Assembly (NCBI GenBank): GCA_963513935.1
Contig: OY740768.1
Location: 38,434,368 to 38,498,367 of the forward strand
Direction: 5' to 3'
DNA: 64,000 bases
From: Aphrophora alni
Lineage: Eukaryota; Arthropoda; Insecta; Hemiptera; Aphrophoridae
A program made the position numbers and the translations under genes. This document shows, in pieces, positions 1 through 12,863 of this stretch. How positions within the stretch are numbered: position 1 is the first letter of the stretch; each line of letters starts with the position of its first letter. The notes beneath the pieces were generated by a model, which worked only from the letters and a program-made list of their open reading frames with translations, ran no database searches and was not told the origin of the DNA.

Positions 1-3000
1 TACCATTTACTTTCGTTTATAAGGTATAATTAAAAATTAAATAAACTTCCTGCAGTGTAAGATACCAACTTTCGTAATCTAAGAACGTAGGACTATCGTG
101 TATAACATTCATTTTTATTCCTTGCAGCGTAGGTTTGTCAATATAGTCATTAGGCCATTAACCGTTTCTATAAATACATTTACAGCCAAGCTCTTAACTC
201 TGCAAGGTTACGTTTCTGTCTTTGTGGGAATAATCCTAGGTAACAGAAATATTAAAAAAAAACAAATAAAAGATTGAAAGTAGTACAGAATAACGCATCG
301 TCTGGTTTTAAACCCTCCAAATCGTTACTAAGGGTTCATAGTCGTTATTTCTTGGTGACTGTTATAGCGTGTGTGTGTGAGGTAAGATAATATAGAGGTT
401 GTCCCAAGCGTACATCCTCTCATTAAATTCATCTCAATTAACTCGCCCACTGATCGCTAAACTCGACAACCCTCCCCTACTCGGTAACTTCTCTGTATGT
501 TCTCGGTGAGAACGACATTGGTATAATTGCGTATGCTTTCGTTCTCGATATTACATATTCAAAATGAGTTTCATACCGTGACTGTACTGTTCTGTCACTA
601 ATTACTCATACGCGCGATTGGACTCGGGTCATGTTTTGTAGCTACACTGGGTTATCTTTACCTTTTCTTCAGTTATAAAGATGGATCGCAAACGACTCGA
701 TGTGACTATTTCATGTGAAGGGTATTTTGTACTAGAAGAAATAAAAATACCTTCGAGGTTCATAGTGATTGTCAGGAATATTAAAAATGGATTTCTAAGC
801 TTCACGCCGAGTCGTTTTTTAGACATTACTTTCTCAAGAAACGGACACGTTCACTGCGAAGACTAAAACAGTGTTTGGAGTGAATGTACCGGATTCTTCA
901 AGAAAGACCATTGAAACATCGGCAAATAATGTCCAATAACATTACGCAGGATACACCTCAGAATCCCAATTTTAATAACCCTAAGTTTCCTCCATCCAGA
1001 TCTCTCTTGAACGACTCTTCTCCATCTTCTACATCCTAAGCTTTAAACCTTCCTCCATCCATCTCTTTCGGTATCTCTTAACTTCTTTTCTTCTCCCGGC
1101 CTGACAATGTTAATCTCTTTGGTGGTTCTCCCATTTCAAGTTTTAAAATATAATCTATCTTTCTATTTTTCTAAACTTTTTCAATTTACGTCCGAAACTC
1201 ATAGTCTGAAAACACGTCCTCATCAATAAATTCTTCACAGTTATACAACTGCAGGTTGTGGAACTTGCTGTTCATAACAATGAGGGAATATATTTATTAT
1301 TTAAACTACCTGACGCCTTATAAATTTTTTTATGCCAATGCACGATGCGCTTGCCGTCTGCTATCTAGTCATCAGTGTTGCCAACCCTTGTCAAGAAAGT
1401 CTAGTTGTTATGAAGTTTACGAACAAGTCGTGAAACTGTAGTTTTGATATTTGTTTGACGATTGTTATTTCTTATTGTAGTCAGTTATTATTGTTAATGA
1501 ATCATTGCTTTATATAAAGAATGCTTTATTGATGAAATAAAAAAACGAAATGTCCTTCTATACTAATTTATCTTAGCTCCCGATGGAAAAAACACGGGGG
1601 AAAACTTAGTAATAAAGAAAATTACATTTTCTCTTTTATGGTACTGTATAAGTAATTAATAGTGAGTTTTGAGAAGATGGTCTCGTGAACGGATGTATGA
1701 GAAAGTTAATTTTGCAGTTTTTCTTCTTACATCTGTCGGTTTTCGAACATAACCAAACAAAGATCATCGGGATGAAAGAATATCAAAAGCTTGATATATT
1801 CCAGACGTGTTATTGTTAATTCATAGACAGCGCCCAGGTAATAAACTTCACTAGGTTTCTCTATAGAAATTTAATTTATCCCAGAAGAAATAAATGATAA
1901 TTAACATGAGTCTAAGTGCACGGCTTCAATTGTTCCTTGACTAGATATCAGTAAGCAATGGACCTCCCGCAATGCATGACTAAAGCTCTCACTTCACGGA
2001 TAAATCTACGTCTAAAGATGCCGCCATGAGTTGGTTATGGTAACCATGTATCTGTCTCTCCATGACCTTGTTGATTCTGCTGATAAGTGTCTCAAGTTAT
2101 ACGTGGGTACTGCAGCTGATACGCTGACATGATGGGACGCGAATTTTTGTTAATCAATGTTGGAAGGATCACTCAAACCGGTTCAAACGGCAGCCATTTT
2201 GAAGTTTTGCATTTTTATATCTCATATATACAAAGTATAAAGAAAGTTGTTAGGCTATATAGCGAAAATTCGATGTCTTTTACGTTTTGACTCAAAAAAG
2301 TGGATTTCACAATGTTGTCTGTCTGTCTGAATTTGATCAAATTTAGTATGTGGGCATATTTTGATCATATCTCTGATAGTTCATTTTTTGGTAATTAAAA
2401 TTTTGGGGGAATCTGTCAAAACTCAAAATTACGATTTTCTCAACATCTACTCTAATGATTTTGATAAGATTTTGCTCTAGTGAACCAAACCTGCTCTGCA
2501 GTATTCCAAAAAATGACTCCGACCGAAAAACTTACAAGTTTTTATATTAACAGATAAAGAGCATTTTTAAGTGGAGAAGTTAATACTTGGGAAGGGATGG
2601 CGAGCTCTGGTTGAGAATGCTAGAGGCGACGGGTGTTCGATATGCTAACAACGTATGAATGGAAAAGCTATCAATTAAACCTAGGCCTTTCATGGATTAT
2701 TGAGCCGGACAATTTTTAGTTCAAGTTTCACACACCCTTCAACAAAACCAAATACTATCTAAATTTAACTAGTCGTCGCCAAAAATGTCAGTTGAAAAGT
2801 GAAAAATAAACCTTAGACGTGATAGGATCTAAGAATATGTACATTTAAACAGATACCTAAACTTCTTCAATTGTCCTAAACGTGATGAAAAATTTAAATA
2901 ACGTGATCAAAATATTTTGGAAATTATTCCAAAAAGGTACGTTTTGTCTTCCTGCTGACTTTGCGCACTGGTTTAGGTTATTAACCAAAATTAGATCTTG

Positions 3001-4040
3001 AGAATAGTTGATTTGAGAAATTACGGTTTTTACAACAACTCCAGGTAATTCTTTAGTTTTTTGTTTGGATCCTTAAAAGCTGTATTTACAAAAATTAAAC
3101 AAATTGTTAGAGCTCATTTTAAAAAAATCACATTTGTTTTATCTTGTGGCAGGAATCTACAAATTTTGAATTATCAAAAAATTAACAACACGTTTCAAGG
3201 TTTGGCCAAAACATACTCGCACACCAAATTTGAATAAACTTGTTTTTGAAGACTTACGAACGATAATGAAGAGATCATTCCAAAAAGCATTCATTACTTT
3301 TTGAACCTTGAAGCATTCATTACTTTGGTGACCTTCAAACGGGAACATCGATTTTTGACCTATCACAACTTCCTCTATACCATGTATATTTGAGAAAGTA
3401 AAAATCAAATTTTGACTAATAAGTTAAACTAGTTATTTTACGTAATTAAACAACAGAATAAAAATTTTAACAGAACAGTTTAAAAACAAAACGTTGAACA
3501 CAATGACAATAAAGCAATGTTACCCTTTATAAACTTTGGAGACCGGAACTAGCACCTGTTCCCCTGTCGCGCTTCAGAGACGAGATTCTGACTCGGTGCA
3601 CAAATCCGTTACCACCGCCTACGATACAAAATAACTAATATCCTGCTCTATACATTGTTGCTACCCTACCGGAAGTTTGTGTCAAACATAATCTAGCGAG
3701 TTCCAGTCTAAGGTTATTAAAAGAAAACTAGTTCCAACTTCTAATTATGTATTGTACACAAATTACAATCTACCCCCTCCCCCCTCACACACACACTCTG
3801 GGTCGTGATTCTACTATTGCTACCGGATACAATCCGAGCAATCTGTTTTTAGTAAAGTGATTTTATGAGATTACTTTGGCCAATGTCAATTTGTATCCGG
3901 ATGTGGTTCTAAGGAAACATTCACTACAGTTTATTTTCTAACCTATAAGTTACAGTGTGTTCCTGAAATACACGGAGAAAATTATAGAGTGGATTCCTTA
4001 CAGAACAATAAGAGAAAAACCTCTATTCATCATCAAAAAA
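1..4040. other. Non-genic AT-rich stretch
   Basis: No coding exon, RNA gene or complete transposon was recognised on either strand. Open frames here are short and resemble nothing known. From about 2160 to 3420 the text has the feel of old non-coding repeat DNA (short TCTG runs, many A/T homopolymers). At about 3283-3335 the phrase GCATTCATTACTTT occurs twice about 27 bases apart, a small tandem duplication. The phrase AGTAGTACAGAATA near 280 recurs near 58306, so part of the left edge is a dispersed repeat. Confidence 0.6.
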
Positions 4041-4049
4041 ACGGAAAAA

Positions 4050-4170
4050 TAACCATACAATAAAGACCCTAGTTCTTGAATTGCGTCATATTCGAAAGAG
4101 AACAAGATTTGGTCAAGAGAGACCTGATAGGAAAGGGGATATAAAGGAATCTAATAAGACTATATCCTAG
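4050..4170 (+). repeat. Dispersed repeat family C, copy 1
   Basis: The segment contains AATAAAGACCCTAG, then GAGAACAAGA, TTGGTCAAGAGA and CCTGATAGGAAAG. The same ordered words, diverged, recur near 17205-17315 and 32600-32660, and the first word near 20625. The copies are non-coding, of similar length and in the same orientation, so a SINE-like or MITE-like source is possible. No polymerase III A/B box or terminal repeat could be assigned. Confidence 0.5.
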
Positions 4171-4537
4171 AGTACCTCGGAATTACTAAGCACATAGTCA
4201 CTCTAGTGAACCATTAAGTGGTAAATTTCATTACAATCGGTCCATGCTTAGGAATAAAGTATCTACTTAATTTGGAGTTATTATTTTGTATTTGGACTTT
4301 TTTCTGAAGTTATAAATAAGTTTAGAAAACACAGTGACAAATGAAAAACGAAGCGTTTTCGGATATACATTTATTCCATATTTTTAGGTGTATAATGAAT
4401 CTACTGCCAAATTTATTCGTTATACTTAAGAGAAAATCTGTAAACACTTCCTTAAAATATGTATATAGACAGAAAAAAAATGTATTTTGAACTAAAATGT
4501 CCACAGTCAAAAAAATTTGAGTTCATAAATTTGTTTC

Positions 4538-4937
4538 GGTACTTACGTATTAACGCCACCGCAGCAGAAGTTGCTAATGCGCATGCGCCAATATTTGCTT
4601 ACTTTGCGATATAATTATATATCACGACAGGTTTGGCCAGGTAGCTATATATATATGGCCAAACCTTATATATATATATAAACACCTGGCCAAACCTTTC
4701 GTAAGTTTATTGAAGTTAATAATTTGAAATTAGATCATGGATAAACATGAGCTTTAAAAGTGAAGTGCCGCCAATCTACGCCTAACATTTTTGCGACAAA
4801 TCATAAAATGAAAGCACTGTATATGAATCTCAAAGCTGAACAAAATGGAATTCTGCTTCCCTTAAACCAGTTTGCTCTTTATTGGCGCATGCGCATTAGC
4901 GCAACTTCTGCTGCAGTGGCGTTAATACGTAAGTACC
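4538..4937. mobile_element. 400-bp MITE with about 62-bp TIRs and 8-bp TSD
   Basis: The ends are inverted copies starting GGTACTTACGTATTAACGCC; they match for about 62 bases with only a few differences, including a shared GCGCATGCGCCAATA block. TTTGTTTC lies immediately outside both ends (4530-4537 and 4938-4945), a clean 8-bp target duplication. The middle holds AT dinucleotides and a second small palindrome built from GGCCAAACCT. No transposase is present. An 8-bp duplication with ends beginning GG fits Merlin-like elements; hAT and P elements also make 8-bp duplications but usually have other end bases. The near-identical arms suggest a fairly recent insertion. Confidence 0.85.
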
Positions 4938-4945
4938 TTTGTTTC

Positions 4946-5585
4946 AAATGGAAGTTACTAGTTTTCTAATATAAAATTTGGTCAAAACTACGATATGTAT
5001 TATTAAAATTTATAGACTATTTCACAGATTTTAAGACTACCGTTTCGGAAACCAAAAAAAGAAAGTGCATAAATAATGTATTAACCCTAATCACGCACAT
5101 AAATTATCCAACAGGAATCTTACTGGTTGAGTTAGTATAGAGTTGTATCTTATTTAAGTTTAATTGTTAGAGTAAGAGGTGTCTAACGTCGAAATCTATA
5201 CAATATTATTATTTACATAAATGTTGGTAAAATTTAAGTTTACTCTTTATACCACAATAGCAATTATAAAAAAGATGAAGATGTTGGATGGTGAAGGCAT
5301 TTTTCCTCATAAACTGGACATTTTGAATACAGACATTTATTGAAATTCCCACGCGGATCTAACCTGAAGAAGAGAGCTTAACACACTAGGCCAACTCGGG
5401 ACAATACCCAGTACAAAAAACAAAAATAATCCCTGGTAAAAAAACGAGCATTTTATTGCTGTAAAAAGAAGCTCGCAAAATAAAAACAAACAACTAATCC
5501 CAATATTATTTTATTCTAGCTAAAAAAATATCTACAAACATTACGTTTGTTTATAGCCTACATAGTGTAAAATAAGTCGTTAATG
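4946..5585. other. No gene seen
   Basis: AT-rich sequence with no exon-like or repeat structure that I could identify. Confidence 0.5.
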
Positions 5586-7486
5586 GGATTGCTATATCAA
5601 CGTAATACATCTACCATACCTATTGTAACACTTTTTCTGGTGTTGTGGAGGCGTTAAATTTTTTTGGCCCCCTTTTAAACTGGGGGGGGGAGGAGGCAAC
5701 TTTCATTTTTTAAATGGCAACCCCTCTCTTGTGACGTATCATTGGTAAAGTCTATGGAATAGAAAAATAATGACACATTCAAAAGGTTTCTAGTACATCT
5801 CTGGCAATACAGTGTAATGTAAAAACTTGCTCGTGTTTTTCCCCTGAAAATACGTTTAGGAATTCGTTCAGTAAGGGGAAGAAGGCTGCAGGTTAAAGTT
5901 AATGAGAATAATTAGAAGTTATCGGTTTCCTAGGCTATTTTAAGAACAACAAACATTAAGACAAAACAATAAACACATTCATTTCCTTATTCTGTTATCA
6001 GTAAACTTATCCAGCATGTTTTGGAATTCCGAATGCAAATATCTACATGCTTGTAAAATATCAACTTTGGACTTTCGTTTGTGTTCCATTCAGTGTCATT
6101 TAAGTAGTTAATCAGATAAGCTTCCATCTAAAATGTTTGCTTTAGATTTACTTATCAGGAAAAGTTTATTAATCTGGTGCGTAAAGTTAAGTGTTTTCTA
6201 TTGATATGGAAGTTTCTGAGTTTGAAAAGATATTCTATGTTGATAATGAGAGGTTATGGAGATTGTGTGAGATCATATGTTATAGTAAGGTTGCAAACTT
6301 ATTTAAGGACGAGTTTCCAATTCTCATCAATTCGATATCTAGGGTGTGGAGTGGCAAGGATAATTCAAAGGTTTACTAAGACACATAGTATACAAAACAG
6401 ACCAAGATCAGGTAGGCCTCCTTCAATTTATAAAGATAAATCATTAGATGTAATGCAATCCATCGTTGAAAATCTCAATTTATCAACGCGAATGAAGCTT
6501 TGGAGCACGAAATCAGCTATGCTTCGGTTAAAAAAAAAAAAAAACCTTCATATTAAATTAAAACCTTTTAAGGTAGACGACTTTGATCGTAGGGTTGAAT
6601 TTTGAAACACTATGATGCAGGTATTTGTAATTTTCAGGTAAGCTAGATGCCTGGTGTACTAAATAGAATCCTTTTTAGTGATGACGCTACTTTCAAGACA
6701 AACGGCACAACTGTCGTTATGTACGGATAGAAATCCACATTGGTATGTTTACTTCAAAAGTAAATGTTTGGGCAGGAATAGTTAACAACCAGTTGGTTGG
6801 ACCGTTTGCAATTGATGGAAACTTGAACTCCGAGAAATATTAAGAGATACTTGCCAACCAGATCGTGCCTGCACTCAAAATATTTTTGGACAGGAGACAG
6901 AAAAGATTTGGTTGGTACAAGATGGAGCACCACCACACTACGGCCGTGATGTACAACAATACTTGGATAATGTTTTTCCGAAAAAAATGATAAACAGAAG
7001 AGGCGCTGTGGAATGGCCAGCAAGGTCTCCTGACCTTAATCCACTAGATTATTTCTTTTAGAGTCACATGAAACTTGTTTATGAAACTAACACAACTGAC
7101 GTTAATGACCTACACAGGGTAGAATTTTACAAAAGGCTCAATCTCGAATTTTTCAAAAGAACCTTTTGCGAATGCTTTCTCAGATTTTTACAAACGGCTA
7201 GCATACCTCCAAACCACCGAAGGTCACCAATTCGAGCACATTAAAACAGGTAAGAGATACGCAAGTTAGTCATAACCGGCCAGAAATGTATAAGAAACCT
7301 TTTGGAGGTGCCATTATTTTTCAATTACATAGACTTTTCTAATGATATGTCACAATATAGGGGTTGCCATTTAAAAAGTGAAAGTTCCCACCTTTATCAA
7401 TGGCGGCAAAAATTTTAACCCCCTTAAACACCAGAAAAAAATGTTATAACAGACATGGTAGGGGTTTTACGTTGATATAGCAATCC
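5586..7486 (+). mobile_element. Tc1/mariner-superfamily element with long TIRs
   Basis: The ends are inverted repeats of roughly 200 bp (about 5586-5794 and 7289-7486), outermost GGATTGCTATATCAACGTAA. The arms are clearly related but have several indels, including a G-run at 5683-5691. Between them lies a broken transposase on the plus strand. An element of about 1.9 kb with a single transposase and long terminal repeats fits an insect mariner/Tc-like transposon. The exact target duplication is unclear because the arms differ at the tip. Confidence 0.85.
6206..7248 (+). pseudogene. Decayed Tc1/mariner-type transposase
   Basis: The protein reads across several frames. It opens with an N-terminal helix-turn-helix region from the ATG at 6206. 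At about 6340-6425 comes the linker typical of these transposases, VARIIQRF then NRPRSGRPPS. The catalytic domain shows FSDDATF (about 6668), LVQDGAPPHY (about 6911) and WPARSPDLNPLDYFF (about 7014). The three acidic residues are therefore D, D and D, with 36 residues between the second and third. The C-terminus ends near FEHI at about 7235. Frameshifts near 6350, an A-run at 6531-6543 that disrupts the middle, and in-frame stops (for example after DYFF) show that it is dead. It lies between the paired terminal repeats. Confidence 0.85.
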
Positions 7487-8160
7487 ATTTAAATTATATC
7501 AAGGTGTATCACGACTTATTCACACTCTGTATTTATTGTGGTGAGATAAAACTGAAAAACAACTGCGTCACTTTAAACAATTCTTATGGTCAAAAGAGTG
7601 ATGTAACAAATAGACAACTACATAGAATCTCTATAGTCAAATAGTTTCAATTCATTTTAATAAATGAGTCAATAATATCAAAAAGAACATAAAAACAAGA
7701 AAGCCCATCTTAAATGTGTAACTACAAAAATTATTGCAAATATGGATCCTTTGTAAGGCTGGTCGCATCTCATCGACCAGGGGGCTCTGAGTATAGTATT
7801 TACAATGCTGCCTCATTTGTCATAGTTATCAGCTCTGGCCAACGCCGACGTGAAAACGCAACCAATTGCAATAATGTAATACAAACAGATCTTGTAGGAA
7901 ATGTTAAATTGTACTGGTAGATCAACGGGTCTTACCCAGTATACGTAAGCTGGGGTAAGTTTATTACACAAATTTTCTTACTCTGTAAACTACTACTTTT
8001 CGGCGTCGGATTGATGTATATTAAACAATATCCATTCGTTTTGCTCGTAACAGTGTCTCGTTACTGGAGGGCCTCGTAGCTGCACATTACGATCATGTAG
8101 GTGACTCATTCGTGCCGAATATCTTAACATACGAATATCACATTTTCTTGTGAAGTAATG
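7487..8160. other. No gene seen
   Basis: Mixed AT-rich sequence. The stretch 7755-7860 is richer in G and C but has no splice-bounded frame that I could defend. Confidence 0.45.
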
Positions 8161-8170
8161 GTTAGAATAG

Positions 8171-8269
8171 TTATTTGTGCAACTAGTGAGCAAAGTGGCA
8201 CTTTTTTAAACGAGAGAAAAATGTTGACGAGTTTAAAAAAGACACTTTGCTCACGAATTGCACATTATA
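8171..8269. repeat. Hairpin with about 40-bp arms
   Basis: TGTGCAA...GTGAGCAAAGTG followed by a T-rich run and AAAC is repeated in inverted orientation as GTTTAAAAAAGACACTTTGC then TCACGAATTGCACA, with a spacer of about 19 bases. A related GTGAGCAAAGT occurs at about 8802, and TTTGTCTACAGTTGT at about 8272 is inverted at about 8890. The hairpin may therefore be one end of a degraded foldback element spanning about 8171-8940. Confidence 0.6.
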
Positions 8270-9385
8270 CTTTGTCTACAGTTGTTATTTTGGCAATAAA
8301 AACAGTTCATACTGGCGGTCGTACTTTTTCCTTGATTTGACAGGAAGGAGAGTTAGTAGGCCTACAACGTTGTTAGCTTTTTCCGCTAATTTAGGCGCGG
8401 TATTTGACAGGTTTTCATCCTCTGAACTGTCCATATTTTAAAACTAACTACACAAAATAAAGCACTAGTGCTAAACAACACATCAACACTGAGTAGAAGT
8501 TCTCAAGTCAAAACTGAGGTTATTTATGAATATTACAAATAACTTAGGTGCATTGTTGAGGAAACGGGATTGCCAACTTCAAAACTCGGCAAACGAAAAA
8601 TACTCTCCGTGTACATACACTGTCAATCATCTTCATGAGTAATTACTTCCTTTTTCAACTTTAAAACGTTGTTTTGTTGTTTATTTATGTTATTTTACAT
8701 GTAAGAATTAATCTAACATACATACGGTACATTTCCTGTATATTATAAATCAATTCAAATAAACTTAACCTAAATTTCGTTTTGTTCGGTTGCCATTCGG
8801 AGTGAGCAAAGTAGTGGGCAAAGTGAAACTGTTGAGAAATAAGCTGTTTTGCACACTAATTTAAATGAACAAAATGCCACTTTATCAACAACTGTAGACA
8901 AATTACTTTTTTGACAATAACTTTATTATTTGTCACTGTATAATATGTGGGGTTGGTACCATTTACACGCAGAATTTATATCTGCATTTTCCATCTAATT
9001 TAGTGTTATTAGTTGAATAACTACAAGATAAATAAACAAAAAAATGTTTAAAATGGCCGCCTTGTTGACACACTAGTCTCCTATACCAAATTTCAAGTTC
9101 CTATCTTCATTTTTGTGGCCGCTATCGCGTTTATGTACATATGACGACGATGAAGATCAGTCAAAAAATGGGGTCGAAGTTTGTTGCGATTACCAAATTT
9201 ATCCTATACTAGATAAACAACAATAATATGATTTAATGCCACAAAAACGTAAACATGGTTCTGGTCTAAGTGCAGCAAAACAGCTTTTAAGTACACACAA
9301 ATTCCTAAAGGATTCGTTCAATTTATAAAAATAATTTGTATCTATTGTAATATTTACAGGGTAATAATAATTATTATTGGCTTAC

Positions 9386-9487
9386 CTTCGGGTAGTACCG
9401 CTTTCTGGGACTCTCGTAGAAATCTTCTTCTTCGTCGATTAAACCATAATCATAAAAATCCGTATCCAGCATGGTGTAAGATAGGCA
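9386..9487 (-). CDS. Internal or first coding exon of an unidentified host gene
   Basis: On the minus strand a 102-bp block is bounded by an acceptor (TATGTTTCAG) and a strong donor (CCGAAG then GTAAGCC). It is open throughout and is exactly 34 codons long, so both splice phases are 0. The peptide includes MLDTDFYDYGLIDEEED and then FYESPRKRYYPK: acidic and tyrosine-rich, turning basic at the end. A CACCATG context at the sixth codon means it could be a start exon, with the first 15 bases as leader. Codon usage, composition and splice signals set it apart from the repeats around it. I do not recognise the protein family. No neighbouring exon of the same gene could be assigned; the next exon should lie at lower coordinates. 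A chance frame cannot be excluded. Confidence 0.6.
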
Positions 9488-10245
9488 CTGAAACATAGAA
9501 TAAACTTTATTATTTTGTGTATATATGTTTATTTTCTGTTTGGTATCATTACTTATTCATTCCACTCTGTCTCGTTATCTTTAAATACTTTCTTTATTAC
9601 ATATGATTAGTTTACCACTGGATTTGTATTTCATACATCATCATTGTATTTTTTATATTGCAGGTTATTTATTTTATTGTACAAATATAGATAAATGCTT
9701 TTATTAAAGCGGCGAAGTTTGGACAGGTTCTCTTTAGCATTTAACCCCAACATACCCAGTATACAGAAAATTATGTAATGATTCAATCATTCAATGAGTT
9801 TCTAGCGGATATGCCTGTTTTTAAGTCCTCTAAGTAAAAAATAAAAGCGTGTGCTAAAACCAAACGACTTAAGGTCCGTAGGTGTATAGGGACAATTATT
9901 TGTATTAAGTTGAATCTTTTAAGGCTCTGCTCAACCTCCGCCATATTGGATTCATCTCCCATAAGAATAATGCTACACTTGAGCAGTTGTACTGATGTCA
10001 ATTTTCATCTCAGAATTATCGTTAAAGATCATTTTAAAGATAACGTGAACGCCGATTTTTTCCATTTTTTAAAAATTGGTATATAATCATAGTGGTTGAA
10101 CAAATGGAGGAGACATTTGTAAATCAATTTTCTATTTTTTTGTGAGTCAATGAATAATATTTTCGAACAATTTAAAAAAGGAAAACACTCAGTGTTTTAT
10201 ATCTATTACAATAAAAATGTCTAACTTAAAAAGTAGGGCAGATAC
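9488..10245. other. No gene seen
   Basis: AT-rich. A 72-codon open frame on the minus strand (9783-10001) has no recognisable similarity and is treated as chance. Confidence 0.45.
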
Positions 10246-10249
10246 AAGA

Positions 10250-10620
10250 GATTAAATAGAAAAATATACTCATGCGTACAAGGGTGCCGCCATTATATTA
10301 ATCTCTTCGTCAAATAAACATATAAATTGGCAATCAAAATAACTTCTAATTTGATTTGATACCCTACAAATAATTCAAAAAAATTTTTTTTTTCAAACTT
10401 AATGGTTTTTGCCCCTTAACTTCTCCAAGGTCATTTTTGTTTGTTAAAGCTATATTTTCCTAAATGTGGGACAATAAAGAATATAAATTCAAAGTTTGGA
10501 ATAAGATTTATCATCTTCTCTGTGTAAACTTCTTGCCACTTACAGATGTGCTGCTTACAAGGGTCCTTGGTTTTATCTACGGACTCTAATAACAAAAATC
10601 TATGAAAATGCAATCCTCTT
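10250..10620 (+). repeat. Dispersed repeat family A, copy 1
   Basis: The ordered landmarks of this family are TTCGTCAAATAAACAT, a run of T, TTGCCCCTTAACTTC, CAAGGTCATTTTTG, GATTTATCATCTT and GGGTCCTTGGTTTTATCTAC. All appear here in the same order as in five other places in the window. The repeat is non-coding and its boundaries are approximate. Confidence 0.65.
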
Positions 10621-10729
10621 TTAAATAACTATTGCATTCTCGCAAACCTGCTCTTAAACGTATGTGCTACGCATTTTTTATTTTGTGGTTAAATTAGGTC
10701 GTATTTGTAAAAAAAACTATTTCGCACTG

Positions 10730-11160
10730 CAATATAATTTCAAATCCAAATGGTCACGGCGTGTTTAAGTTAGAAGAGGTGGCATGATAGCTAACACTTT
10801 AAATTTGGCCTAGCGATAACATATTAATTTTTTCGCCAAATAAACATAGGTACTCGTAATTAGAATAATTTATAGTTTTATTTAACACCCCACACATTAT
10901 ATATTCAAAACAAAATTTTTCAACTCGAAAGTTTTCCCCCTTTAACTACCACTAGGTAATTTTTTGTTACCACTATATTTTTCATATAGATGGAACAATA
11001 CAAATAATATACAGTTTAAAATATACAGGATTTATCGTCTTGTCTATGTAGACTGGTAGCGACTTTACAGACAGACAGAACACACGCGCGTGAAAGTATA
11101 AGGGTCCTTGGACTCTAAACTAAACTATGGACCCTAAAAAGATAATTTTTCGAATGACGT
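10730..11160 (+). repeat. Dispersed repeat family A, copy 2
   Basis: It starts near CACTGCAATATAATTTCAAA, which is also seen at about 31719 in copy 6, and runs through GGTCACGGCGTGTT, CACTTTAAATTTGGCCTAGC, GCCAAATAAACATAGG, CTTTAACTACCACTAGGT and GATTTATCGTCTTGTC to GGGTCCTTGGACTC. A 129-codon open frame beginning at 11127 starts inside this repeat and is not a gene. Confidence 0.7.
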
Positions 11161-12850
11161 CGTTAGTCTGTCAACCTAGCGTATGTGCTGCGCTATACAG
11201 TACAAACGAATGGATCGATTTTAGTCAAATTTGGTTTTGGACAAATCTCTGGATATTATTATTATTATTATTATTATTTAATTTTTTTATTACTAAACTT
11301 GGGAGTAGCTCCTATACGGAAAAAATACAAAATTTCATTTTTCTAAGATTCAGCTCTAACCATTTTTATCAAATTTTGTACAAGCGTAGCCTTGCACAAG
11401 GCCCCAAACAAAACATATTACTCACCATCTCTCCACAAATTCCGGTTTGTGGGTCATCAATCATGAAGTTGTTATATAAAAGATGTATTTTTGAAATCTG
11501 GTCTACCATTAAGTAAAGTGTGAAGATTGCACATGTGTACAAAATTGCAAGTATAAAATATTACAGTTTAAGAATAATTGCCGTTATAAAGCTGGGTATA
11601 ATCAAACACTATTTACACTGAAGACGCATTTATGACCAAGCGAAACCAGCTTCGGCCCTATTTAGAAATATATATCTTGTTTTCAAACACGGCACCGTGG
11701 TTCATTTTCACATTATTCACTAAGACATATCGACCTGTTATTTTCGATGACGAATAGTTTTGATTGGATTTTAGGAAAGGTTGAGTGAGAAAGTTTGTGC
11801 AATTTTTTCCACAGTTTATTTTGTCTTTGCTAAATGATCAGTACTAATTAGGTTACCCTGTACATACTTTGGCAAAATTGTTCGACTATCATAACTGCGT
11901 AGGTCATGGGATAAAAATATCCAGCAAAATTATGCAATTAGATATGACCTAACCTAACATACTTCTAGCAACCAAGAAAACGTTAATAATTCTATTTGTA
12001 AGTGTAAAAGAAAGATAAGATAAACTGGATGTTGGCGGGGAACAACTTCCATTCATCCCATCGTGCAAAGTTCATTATACCTAGACAATAAATTGCTATA
12101 GTTTTTACCTCGACCAGAACAGAGACTCGTAAACCAGCCAATAATTGCACTAGGGTTGATGGCGCCTACAACAGCGACCAGTTTTTACAACTGGTATGAC
12201 CAGTTCCTCTTTTTTTTTCAATTAATAATCAACATGTTTTTAATAGTCTAAAACAGTTTGCGTTTAATTACTTTGAGCACCGACGTGTTTATGAAAGAGG
12301 TTACGTGAAATTGGTGGTCATTTCCGGTCTTAAAATATTGCCAAACAGGTTTACCGAAAGACCGGTTTTTAGAAATATACCGTGTGAAAATGAATAAACC
12401 ACGTTCGATTCCTTGCTACTGTTTGAAATCCTGTCGGTGACGTTAACTCTATTACTTTTAATGATGTCCTTTTTTGTGTGGGTCACAAGTTTATAGGATG
12501 GAATTGAATAAGATGGTTTACCAAGATGGAATTGAATAATTTTAAGAGAAAATATTTTTTTATAAAATAAAAGATGAAAAAAATACAACACTTTTTATAG
12601 AGGCGGAATAATTTAAGAGAAGTTTACCAGGAGGGGGTTTAAAGAACATAGAATCTCTCCAGTAATGAGCGTGATCCAAGGAATCCTTCCGGGGGTTTCT
12701 TTCATGCTGATATTCAAATTTGCTGTTTGTAATAAATCATACTCTAGTGGATTTTCACTTTCTTTTCACAAAATTTTCTCTATATAAAGAGTGCGGTATG
12801 AAGGGCTGATTTTATTAGACTATACTGTGTCCAATATAAGGCTAAACAGT
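11161..12850. other. No gene seen
   Basis: Contains a (TTA)n run at about 11257-11277 and otherwise unassigned AT-rich sequence. The part at 12110-12190 has an inverted CCAAT motif and slightly higher GC, but I cannot show that it is a promoter. Confidence 0.4.
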
Positions 12851-12863
12851 ATCTGTCATTTAA

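Noticed and set aside
681..866. 61-codon plus frame and a similar minus frame
   Set aside because: No similarity, no splice signals, and open frames on both strands, as expected by chance.
11127..11516. 129-codon plus-strand frame
   Set aside because: It begins inside a family A repeat, runs through a TTA microsatellite, has no known similarity, and equivalent copies lack the frame.
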